Source: Hyphomicrobiaceae bacterium
GTDB taxonomy: Bacteria > Pseudomonadota > Alphaproteobacteria > Rhizobiales > Xanthobacteraceae
Reading direction: 5' to 3'
Assembly: GCA_021324465.1 (NCBI GenBank)
Contig: JAJPJB010000092.1
Coordinates: forward strand, 1 to 64,000
DNA: 64,000 nucleotides
Notes under the pieces: generated by a model
Told to the model about the DNA's origin: nothing
What the model saw: the letters and a program-made list of their open reading frames with translations, nothing else
Database searches by the model: none
In this document: piece by piece, positions 39,774-48,420 of the stretch
Position numbering within the stretch: position 1 is the first letter of the stretch
How the letters are laid out: the number at the start of each line of letters is the position of its first letter
Position numbers and translations under genes: made by a program

Positions 39774-40331
39774 TGAGATCCTGGGTACTCCTCGGGCAGA
39801 TTCGTTGTTTGTTGCTGAGGACGGCGGCCGCGGTCGTTGCCGTGCCCCGAAGGTCGCTGCCTGCCGCCGGCGCCTCCGCGAGCCTGAACGTTACGTCACA
39901 TTCCACCACGAATCGTCCCTATAGTATCTGCAATTTGTCGCAATGCACCGGATAAACCGGGCGAGAGCTCGCCTGTTCACAGGGACGCCGCGGCGGTAGA
40001 TCACGGCGGCGGCGCTACTTGCGGTAGTGATCGGGCTGAAACCCGCTCCGCATTTGGGATGTAAGTAGCCTGTTTTTGTTGCGAGAAAATTCCGGCCTCC
40101 TGGCGCGCCCGGGAATAGGTGACGGTGGCGCAATCGCAGGTGGGCGCTATTGCACAGATTGGTTCTCCGTTTTCCGCCCTTAACCGATCAGAAATCGTGT
40201 CCGGACTAATACTTACACCGCAACAATTTGAAGTGCTGCGGTGTGCGCTGGATCTCATTGAGCGGGCCCGTCGGGCTGCCGCTGGGATGAAGAGGTGGAT
40301 GCCGCCTACGGAGAACGCCCGGCCAACCGCC

Positions 40332-40880
40332 ATGAGCAATTCCGCACTATCCGCAGCTCAAGCGCGCCAAGGCGCTGCGCAAGCCACGCAAATCCCGCCT
40401 AGTGAATGCAGCACGGTCAGTTCGCCCGGAGCCAAGAGCGGCTCCTTGCAGTTCATCAGCTTTGCTATCGGCGCCGATCAATACGGCGTCGATATCATGG
40501 CGGTCCGTGAGATCAAGGGTTGGACAGCTATCACGCATCTGCCGCGGCAGCCGGACTATGTCCGCGGCGTGCTCAATCTGCGCGGCGTCATCGTCCCCAT
40601 TGTGGACCTGCGTTGCCGCTTCGGCCAGGGGCTGACCGAGGCGACGCCGCTGCACATCGTGATCATCGTCCAGATCGGATCGAAGCTGGTGGGACTGCTG
40701 GCCGACCGCGTGCTCGATATTGTGTCGCTCGATGCGTCGCAAATCCAGTCGGTGCCGCGTGTGGTGCAGTCCGCACGCCTCGATTTCCTCTCCGGCATCG
40801 TGACCGTCGAGGATGCCTTGATCGCACTCATCGACCTGTCCAATCTTCTCTCCGTCAACAATGTGAGCGAGGCGGCGTAG
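40332..40880 (+). CDS. cheW: chemotaxis coupling protein CheW (copy 1; ORF open from 40119)
   Basis: FISFAIGADQYGVDIMAVREIKGWTAITHLPRQPDYVRGVLNLRGVIVPIVDLRCRFG. Confidence 0.92.
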   Translation: MSNSALSAAQARQGAAQATQIPPSECSTVSSPGAKSGSLQFISFAIGADQYGVDIMAVREIKGWTAITHLPRQPDYVRGVLNLRGVIVPIVDLRCRFGQGLTEATPLHIVIIVQIGSKLVGLLADRVLDIVSLDASQIQSVPRVVQSARLDFLSGIVTVEDALIALIDLSNLLSVNNVSEAA

Positions 40881-41559
40881 CGCGTCCATCGCTGGCTGGG
40901 CATCGTTTCGTGTCGCCCGTGCCGATCAGGATCTTCAACGTTCTGTGCGCCTGCAAAGACTGTAGAGCAATCGCGGCCAAGGCCGGCTCCGGCAGCGAAG
41001 CCGATGATGCAGCGCAAAGCTGTCAACAGTTCGGCTCGCAGCGTAGCCGCCGCCGTCGACTGCGAGCGCAGACTGGAAAAAGTTTTAAGATTTGGCGGCG
41101 AATGCGCCCAGCTGAACTCGGTGCTTCATCTTCGAGCGCCGCTGAGCACCGGCGGTCGGCGGCGCGCTGTTCTAGATTGATGAAGCAGGCCAACAAGAAG
41201 GCTGCTCGGGCAATGATTTCGTGCGCCAAAGGTTTGCGATCGAAGCGCACACAGACGAATCTGCGGCGCATGCGCTGGTCGTCGCGGTTTCGATGCGGCC
41301 GCCCCACCGCTGCGGGCGCTGCAGCATAACGGCTGCCGGGCCTGCCTATTAAGCTGAAAAACCACATAAAACTACGGCGCAGCGATTCAGTAAGAATTCG
41401 CACTATTAACCAATCCGCAATCGTCTCCGCAGTAGAAATATCCGGCAAATCTTGAGTTTCTGCAGCGCGTCGCCGGGACGGCTCGGGTCTTAAGTCTCGC
41501 GCTGATGGTGCGGTGCCGAGAACCGACGTCCAGGGGGGCATAGCGAGGCACTGAGCGTC

Positions 41560-42099
41560 ATGAGCGAAATTGCTGCTTCTGCGAGTTCTCCTCAGCATAG
41601 CTCCGTTGATCCCTTGCTGGCGAGCACGTCCGCCACAACTGCGGGACCCGCCCAGCTGATCAGCTTTGCTATCGGCGCCGATCAGTATGGCGTCGACATT
41701 ATGGCGGTGCGCGAGATCAAGGGATGGACCGCCATCACGCATCTGCCGCGGCAGCCGGACTATGTGCGCGGCGTGCTCAACCTGCGTGGCGTCATCGTCC
41801 CCATCATCGATCTGCGGTGCCGGTTTGGACAGGGGATGACCGAGGCGACGCCGCTGCACATCGTGATCATTGTGCAAGTCGCATCAAAGCTCGTCGGGCT
41901 GTTGGCCGATCGCGTCCTCGACATCGTGGCGCTCGATGGTCTGCAGATTCAGCCCGTTCCGCGCGTCGTGCAGTCCTCGCGTGTGGAATTCCTGGCCGGT
42001 CTCGTAACCGTCGACAGCGCGATGATCGCTTTGATCGATTTGCCGCATTTACTGGCAATGCCGGCAAGTGCGGCTGATGGCGCGCGTCCAACTCATTGA
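41560..42099 (+). CDS. cheW: chemotaxis coupling protein CheW (copy 2)
   Basis: Nearly identical core to copy 1 (LISFAIGADQYGVDIMAVREIKGWTAITHLPRQPDYVRGVLNLRGVIVPIIDLRCRFG). Confidence 0.93.
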   Translation: MSEIAASASSPQHSSVDPLLASTSATTAGPAQLISFAIGADQYGVDIMAVREIKGWTAITHLPRQPDYVRGVLNLRGVIVPIIDLRCRFGQGMTEATPLHIVIIVQVASKLVGLLADRVLDIVALDGLQIQPVPRVVQSSRVEFLAGLVTVDSAMIALIDLPHLLAMPASAADGARPTH

Positions 42100-42155
42100 A
42101 GCGCCATGCCACCGGCGCCTTGGGATGGGAATGGGAAGTAGGGAGTTTCACGTCA

Positions 42156-44942
42156 ATGCCAAAGTCCCTGTTCGATGCCGGCAATTGGCGCATCGGCGTG
42201 AAGGTCTTTGCCGGCTTCGGTTCGGTCATTGTCCTCTTGGCGGCTGTGTCCGGGTTCGCCGTTTACGAGCTCTCGTCGACGGGTGCAAGCGTTACCCGGC
42301 TGAACATGGCCTCGGAGGCCTCGCGGCGTATTCTTGAGCTCGATCGGAACATGGAGGTGATGCGGCAACGGGCCCTGCGTTTCAAGACGCTGCACGACAA
42401 GACATCGGTCGACGAATTCAACGAGGCCTACAGGGAATCGGCGGCGCTACTGGCGCAGAGCGAGAAGAATGCGCCGACCGAGGAGCGGCGGCGCCTCTAC
42501 GAAGGGGCCGCCCGGCAGGTCGATGTGGCCAAGCAAAAGTTCGATGACCTGGTCAAAACAGTCGGCATCCTTTTGCAGGCGCAGGATCACTTCGCGCTGG
42601 TCGGCAATAAGCTGAACAGTTCGGCGCACAAGGTCTTCGCCGCTGCCGAAATCGCCAACAATCCAGACACGATGCTGGCGGTGCGCGACATCGAGGTCGC
42701 GCTCGATATTATGCGCGCCACGGTCTGGCGTTTCATGGCGACGCTCGATGCCAAGGATCAGTCGTCCTTCAAGTCGAATGTGCAAAATCTGCTGGCGACG
42801 ATCGAGACTTTCGGCCAGCTTGCCGATGAGCGCTCACGCGCCTCGCTGCCTGATCTGCGCGCCTCAGTCGGTGCCTATGACGAGGCGTTCGCGGCCGTCG
42901 CCAAAACGCTGTTGGCCGACGAGGATCTTTACAGCAAGCAGATCCGCCCGGCGCTCGCGGAAGTCTACAAGGTAACGAGCGCCGCCAAGGGATCGATCGT
43001 CGAAAACCAGCAACTTGCCAAGAAAGCGGCCGACGCTGCGGTGTCGACGGGCGTGATCACAACTGGTGTGACGGCAACCGCAACAATCGTATTGGGCATT
43101 GTGCTGGCGTGGTTCATCGGACGGGGCATCGCTAATCCGCTGCGCAAGACGGCGGAAGTGCTGAACGACCTGACCAATGACCGTATCGTCGAGGTACCCT
43201 ACACCGGACGCGGCGATGAAATTGGCGCCATCGCCAAGGCAACCGAGGTCTTCAAACAGTCAATCGCGCAAAGGGTGGTGAATTTCCGGGTGCGCTGTGC
43301 GCTCGATGTGGTCGGTTCCGGCGTCATGCTGGTCGATGACAGCTATAACGTTCTGTACATGAACGGTGCGCTCATTGCGATGATGAAGGAGTGCGAGCCC
43401 GAGATTCGCAAAGTGTTTCCGAGCTTCGATGCGGGGAAAATCGTGGGCGCGCCGCTCGATCTCCTTGACAAGGATCCGACACGTCAGCGCGAACTGCTAG
43501 ACGCGCTCACCGGCGCGCGCGAGTGGCAAGCTGCCGTCGGAACGCTGAAGTTCAACCTTGTGGCCACGCCGGTCATCGATCAGCACGGTCGGCGCACCGG
43601 CACTGTGATCGAGTGGCGCAACGTCACCATGGAAAAGGCGGTCGAAACCGAGATTGACTCGGTGGTCAAGGCCGCTGTGGCCGGCGATTTCTCGCGGCGC
43701 CTGTCGCTCGAAGGCAAGAAGGAATTCATGCTCAATCTTGCCACTGCGATGAATTCGCTTTTCCAGAACACCGCCGAGGCGCTCGATGATATCGTGGCTA
43801 TGCTGAGTTCGCTCGCCGAAGGCGATCTCACTGCGCGCATCACCGCCGACTATCAAGGCGCGTTCGGCCGGCTCAAGAACGATGCCAATACTATGGCGGA
43901 ACGGATCGAGTCGACGATTGCCGAGATCAAAGCTTTGGCGCGCGAAGTGACCAACGCATCAACGGAGATTTCAACAAGCACCATAGACCTGTCGCAGCGG
44001 ACCGAACAGCAGGCGGCGAGCCTGGAAGAGACATCCGCCTCAATGGAGCAAATTGCGACGACGGTGAAGAAAAATGCCGAGAACGCGCAAGCGGCCAACC
44101 TGTCGGCAAGCGGCACGCGCGAGGTGGCCGAGCGGGGCGGCCAGGTGGTCGCCAAGGCCGTCGACGCCATGGCGCGCATCGAAGAATCCTCGCGCAAGAT
44201 TTCCGACATTATTACCGTGATCGATGAGATCGCCCGGCAGACCAATCTGCTCGCGCTGAACGCCGCGGTCGAGGCGGCGCGCGCTGGTGAGGCCGGCCGC
44301 GGCTTTGCCGTCGTGGCATCTGAGGTTCGCAGCCTTGCCCAACGCTCGTCGCAGGCCGCCAAGGGCATCAAAGATCTTATCACGAGCAGCAACAGCCAAG
44401 TGAGAGACGGCGTCGATCTTGTCAACAAAGCAGGCGCGGCGCTGACCGAGATCGTCGAGTCGATCAAAAAGGTCGCTGACGTTGTTTCCGGCATTGCCAC
44501 CGCCAGCGCGGAGCAGGCAGCCGGAATTGCGCAGGTCAACAAAGCGCTCAGCCAAATGGACCAGGTCACCCAACAGAACTCAGCCCTGGTCGAGGAGAAT
44601 GCCGCGACCGCCAAAACGCTCGAGCAGCAGGCGAGGACGATGGACGAGCGGGTGGCGTTCTTCTGCATCGGCGCTGGCGCTGCGACGCGCGAGGCGCCGG
44701 TTGTGCAACAACAGGTGGCTAACGCCTCGGGGAACGCAGCCGCGCGTCAGGTTGCTGGCGCGAAGCCGGTTGCGCCGCAGGCGTCGGCAAAATCGATCGC
44801 AGCGAATGTCGTTACGGCACGTCAGGCTGCCAATGGACATGCCAAGGCCGACGCTGCAGCTGTCATAGGGCGAGGTCCAGTTGCGCGCATGCAGGCGGCG
44901 ATTGCCCAAACAATGAGCGATCCGGATTGGAAAGAGTTCTAG
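42156..44942 (+). CDS. methyl-accepting chemotaxis protein with HAMP and PAS-like region and C-terminal pentapeptide
   Basis: [56 protein letters not shown] hairpin; C-terminus DPDWKEF; start at 42156 preferred. Confidence 0.93.
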   Translation: MPKSLFDAGNWRIGVKVFAGFGSVIVLLAAVSGFAVYELSSTGASVTRLNMASEASRRILELDRNMEVMRQRALRFKTLHDKTSVDEFNEAYRESAALLAQSEKNAPTEERRRLYEGAARQVDVAKQKFDDLVKTVGILLQAQDHFALVGNKLNSSAHKVFAAAEIANNPDTMLAVRDIEVALDIMRATVWRFMATLDAKDQSSFKSNVQNLLATIETFGQLADERSRASLPDLRASVGAYDEAFAAVAKTLLADEDLYSKQIRPALAEVYKVTSAAKGSIVENQQLAKKAADAAVSTGVITTGVTATATIVLGIVLAWFIGRGIANPLRKTAEVLNDLTNDRIVEVPYTGRGDEIGAIAKATEVFKQSIAQRVVNFRVRCALDVVGSGVMLVDDSYNVLYMNGALIAMMKECEPEIRKVFPSFDAGKIVGAPLDLLDKDPTRQRELLDALTGAREWQAAVGTLKFNLVATPVIDQHGRRTGTVIEWRNVTMEKAVETEIDSVVKAAVAGDFSRRLSLEGKKEFMLNLATAMNSLFQNTAEALDDIVAMLSSLAEGDLTARITADYQGAFGRLKNDANTMAERIESTIAEIKALAREVTNASTEISTSTIDLSQRTEQQAASLEETSASMEQIATTVKKNAENAQAANLSASGTREVAERGGQVVAKAVDAMARIEESSRKISDIITVIDEIARQTNLLALNAAVEAARAGEAGRGFAVVASEVRSLAQRSSQAAKGIKDLITSSNSQVRDGVDLVNKAGAALTEIVESIKKVADVVSGIATASAEQAAGIAQVNKALSQMDQVTQQNSALVEENAATAKTLEQQARTMDERVAFFCIGAGAATREAPVVQQQVANASGNAAARQVAGAKPVAPQASAKSIAANVVTARQAANGHAKADAAAVIGRGPVARMQAAIAQTMSDPDWKEF

Positions 44943-44943
44943 G

Positions 44944-45831
44944 ATGGCAGGCACCCGTAACGGCGCGACGGTCCAGGTCCTTGCCGACCAGCCTAATGTC
45001 GCTCGAGAATTTGCCTTTTCGAAAAGTGACTTTCAGACGCTTGCAAGGCTGGCTTATGAATATGCCGGGATCGCGCTGTCCGAGAGCAAGCAGAACCTGA
45101 TCTATAGTCGGCTGTCGCGCCGGCTGCGCGCGTTGAAGCTTGGCTCATTTCGCGACTATTGCGACTACCTCGCCAGCGAGGCGACCGAGATCGAAAATTT
45201 TATTAATTCTCTGTCAACCAATCACACGAAGTTCTTTCGCGAGGTACATCATTTCGAACACCTCCGCGCGCACGTGGCGCTTCCGTTTGCCCAGGCCGTG
45301 GCCCGCAAGCCCGGGGGGCGCTTGCGAGTCTGGTCGGCGGGGTGCTCGAGCGGCGAGGAGCCTTATACAATCGCCGTCGTTCTCAAGCGCGAGATACGCG
45401 ATTTCGAAGCAAATGACGTGAAGATACTGGCGACCGACATCGATACAGACGTTCTGGGGCGGGCCGCCACCGGTGAGTTCGCGGTGGCTTCGATCGACGA
45501 AGTGCCGAAGGAATACCGCACCTATTTTTTGGACCGCGTCGGCGCGGACGCAATCGACAAGATAGCCATCAGCGAGGAGGTGAAGTCGCTGATCACGTTT
45601 CGGCGCTTAAACCTGATGGAAACCTGGCCGTTTCATGGTCTGTTCGACGCAATCTTCTGCCGCAACGTGATGATCTACTTCGATGGTCCAACCAAAGCGG
45701 CGCTGGTCGAGCGCTTCACGCGGCAGCTTAAACCGGGCGGCTTTCTTTACATCGGCCATTCGGAGTCTCTGGTCGGCGCGCATCCCGGACTCGAGCTTAT
45801 TGGCCGAACCACCTACCGGAGGGTCACATGA
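44944..45831 (+). CDS. cheR: chemotaxis methyltransferase CheR
   Basis: VWSAGCSSGEEPYTIAVVL; IFCRNVMIYFD; GFLYIGHSESL. Confidence 0.96.
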   Translation: MAGTRNGATVQVLADQPNVAREFAFSKSDFQTLARLAYEYAGIALSESKQNLIYSRLSRRLRALKLGSFRDYCDYLASEATEIENFINSLSTNHTKFFREVHHFEHLRAHVALPFAQAVARKPGGRLRVWSAGCSSGEEPYTIAVVLKREIRDFEANDVKILATDIDTDVLGRAATGEFAVASIDEVPKEYRTYFLDRVGADAIDKIAISEEVKSLITFRRLNLMETWPFHGLFDAIFCRNVMIYFDGPTKAALVERFTRQLKPGGFLYIGHSESLVGAHPGLELIGRTTYRRVT

Positions 45832-46487
45832 CCGGGGCGGTGGCTCTGCGGCAATCCGACGAGGTCTGGGACAGCGCGATCGATACGTCGGCCGGCCGGC
45901 GATTTTTCGACAGCGCCGCATCTGCCTGGATGGTGAAGGTCTTTCCCGGCGAGTTCTACGTCACCAAGAAGGCGGACGAAGTGGTGCTGACGGTGTTGGG
46001 ATCATGCGTTGCGGCCTGCATTCGCGATCCCGCGGTCGGCATCGGCGGCATGAATCATTTTATGCTTCCTTCGCACAATTCCGGCGATTGGGGCGGCAGC
46101 CTGAAATCGACGCGGTTCGGCAATTTCGCGATGGAGAAGCTCATCAACGAGTTGATCAAGGCGGGTGCCGCCCGAGAGCGCATGGAAATCAAGGTGTTCG
46201 GCGGCGCCAATGTGACCGAATCGAGCAATGCCGTCGGTACCGACAATGCGGAATTCGTGCTGCGGTATCTCGAAGCGGAAGGCCTGCGCTGCGCCGCGAA
46301 GGATCTCGGCGGCACGCTGCCGCGGCGCATTCACTATTACCCGACCACAGGGCGAGTTGTACGGCGGCTCCTTGGCGTCAACGAGCGCGGTGCGGTCGGG
46401 CGTGAGGAAAACGATTACGGGAGGAGGCTGCTCAGACAGCAGCAGCAGCAGCCCGCAGGCGAAATCGAGCTGTTTGGGGATAGCTGA
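45828..46487 (+). CDS. cheD: chemoreceptor glutamine deamidase CheD
   Basis: VLTVLGSCVAACIRDPAVGIGGMNHFMLP; IKVFGGANV. Confidence 0.93.
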   Translation: MTGAVALRQSDEVWDSAIDTSAGRRFFDSAASAWMVKVFPGEFYVTKKADEVVLTVLGSCVAACIRDPAVGIGGMNHFMLPSHNSGDWGGSLKSTRFGNFAMEKLINELIKAGAARERMEIKVFGGANVTESSNAVGTDNAEFVLRYLEAEGLRCAAKDLGGTLPRRIHYYPTTGRVVRRLLGVNERGAVGREENDYGRRLLRQQQQQPAGEIELFGDS

Positions 46488-47587
46488 TGACACATTGGAG
46501 TAGCCCAGTTCGCGTCTTGGTCGTCGACGATTCGCAGGTCATGCGGCAGCTGTTGTCGACGCTGCTTGCCGCCGACCCGGAAATCGAGGTCGTCGGCACC
46601 GCCGCCGACCCGCATATCGCGCGCGAGCAGATCAAGGCCCTCAATCCCGACGTCGTTACGCTGGACGTCGAGATGCCGCACATGGACGGCCTGACCTTCC
46701 TGAAAAAGATCATGACGCTGCGACCGATGCCGGTTGTAATGGTCTCGACCCTGACGCAAACGGGGGCGGAGATCACGTTCGAAGCGCTGGAGATCGGCGC
46801 GGTCGATTTCATCCCGAAGCCTACCAGCGGCGGCCTCGCCCACGGTCTCGAGGATCTCGCTTCCGAGCTACAGCGGAAGGTCAAGGCCGCGGCAAACGTC
46901 AAAGTTGGCAGCCGTCTCATTGCCGCTCCCTCCACGCCGCGCCAACCGCGCTTGCGCCCGGCGACCGGCAAGTCCGGAAAGATCGTTTTTGTCGGTGCCT
47001 CGACCGGCGGCGTCGAGGCGCTCAAGGCGCTGCTTTTGGGCCTGCCGGCGGATTGCCCGCCAACCCTCATCACCCAACACATGCCGCCTCGCTTCACTGC
47101 GGGCTTCGCCGAGCGCCTTAATCGGCAATGCCCAATGACCGTCTGCGAAGCGGCCCACGACCAGCGGATCGAGCCGGGCCACGTTTATATTGCGCCCGGT
47201 TCACATCATCTCGAGATTGCCCGTGTCGGCACGCATCACGTGTGCCGTCTGTCTGACGGGCCTCCGGTCAGCGGACACCGCCCGTCCGTCGACGTCCTAT
47301 TCCGCTCCGCGGCGCAGGTTTGCGGCAAATCGGCGGTTGCTGCGATTTTGACGGGCATGGGCAAGGACGGCGCCGAGGGCATGTTGGAGCTTCGCCGGGC
47401 CGGCGCCTTCACGCTGGGGCAGGACGAGGAATCCTCATTGATCTACGGCATGCCGCGCGCCGCCTTCGAGCGCGGCGCAGTCATGCAACAGCATTCGCTT
47501 GCGCATTTGGCCGACGCGATTCTGGACGCCTGCGAGGTCGAGGGGTACGGCGAAGCGCGCGCGGGACATGGCATCCATGCCGCCTAA
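46487..47587 (+). CDS. cheB: protein-glutamate methylesterase CheB
   Basis: Receiver domain plus FVGASTGGVEALKALLLGLPADCPPTLITQHMP. Confidence 0.96.
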   Translation: MTHWSSPVRVLVVDDSQVMRQLLSTLLAADPEIEVVGTAADPHIAREQIKALNPDVVTLDVEMPHMDGLTFLKKIMTLRPMPVVMVSTLTQTGAEITFEALEIGAVDFIPKPTSGGLAHGLEDLASELQRKVKAAANVKVGSRLIAAPSTPRQPRLRPATGKSGKIVFVGASTGGVEALKALLLGLPADCPPTLITQHMPPRFTAGFAERLNRQCPMTVCEAAHDQRIEPGHVYIAPGSHHLEIARVGTHHVCRLSDGPPVSGHRPSVDVLFRSAAQVCGKSAVAAILTGMGKDGAEGMLELRRAGAFTLGQDEESSLIYGMPRAAFERGAVMQQHSLAHLADAILDACEVEGYGEARAGHGIHAA

Positions 47588-47627
47588 CCGACTTTGAGGG
47601 ATGTATCCGAGAGAACAGGGTGCCGAC

Positions 47628-48398
47628 ATGCAGGATCAAGCAGATACAGCACGGTTGAAGCTGCCGACGGTACTCGACCTTGCCGCTGCGGAGCGCTTTC
47701 TCGACATGATGTGCCAGCATGTGACGGCGCAGGCGCAGCTGCGTATCGACGCCTCTGAAGTCGAAACGCTGACAGTCCCCTGCATCCAGATCATCTTGGC
47801 GGCGATGCAGACCGGCCAGGTCTCGATTGAAAGTCCGTCGCGGGCGTTTGTCAGCGCCTTCGAGGACCTCGGTCTCGACTGTGACGGATTTGTTCATATC
47901 GATCCGGAAAGTGCTGCACCCGCCATCAGCCGGAGCAACGCGGACCAGGCGCGGCCTGAATCGCATGCGATCGAACACTTGCCACTCGCCGAAGCTCTCA
48001 GTCCGCCGTCTGAAAAAGCGATAGAGCAAGATATGGCCAAGCGCGTCCTCACAATCGATGACTCTAAAACCATTCGCGACATGCTCATGCTGACGCTTGC
48101 GGACGCTGGCTTCGAGGTTCTGCAAGCGGTCGACGGTCAGGACGGTCTTCAAGTGCTCGATCGCGAAGAGGTCGACGTCGTCATTACTGATATCAACATG
48201 CCGAAGATGGATGGCTACGAGGTGATCCGGCACATGCGCAGCAATGCCGCGCATAAGACAACACCGATTCTGGTGCTCACCACCGAAAGCGAAGTGGAAA
48301 AGAAAAATCTTGCGCGCGCTGCAGGGGCGACCGGTTGGATGGTGAAGCCGTTCGATCCGGATCGGCTCATCGCAACGATCAACAAGGTCGCGCCGTAA
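47628..48398 (+). CDS. STAS domain fused to CheY-type receiver domain
   Basis: N-terminal STAS-like LKLPTVLDLAAAERFLDMMCQHVTAQAQLRIDASEVETLTVPCIQIILAA; C-terminal MAKRVLTIDDSKTIRDMLMLTLADAGFEVLQAVDGQDGL...VVITDINMPKMDG. Confidence 0.88.
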   Translation: MQDQADTARLKLPTVLDLAAAERFLDMMCQHVTAQAQLRIDASEVETLTVPCIQIILAAMQTGQVSIESPSRAFVSAFEDLGLDCDGFVHIDPESAAPAISRSNADQARPESHAIEHLPLAEALSPPSEKAIEQDMAKRVLTIDDSKTIRDMLMLTLADAGFEVLQAVDGQDGLQVLDREEVDVVITDINMPKMDGYEVIRHMRSNAAHKTTPILVLTTESEVEKKNLARAAGATGWMVKPFDPDRLIATINKVAP

Positions 48399-48420
48399 CG
48401 GCGATCGAGGAACATTGACC

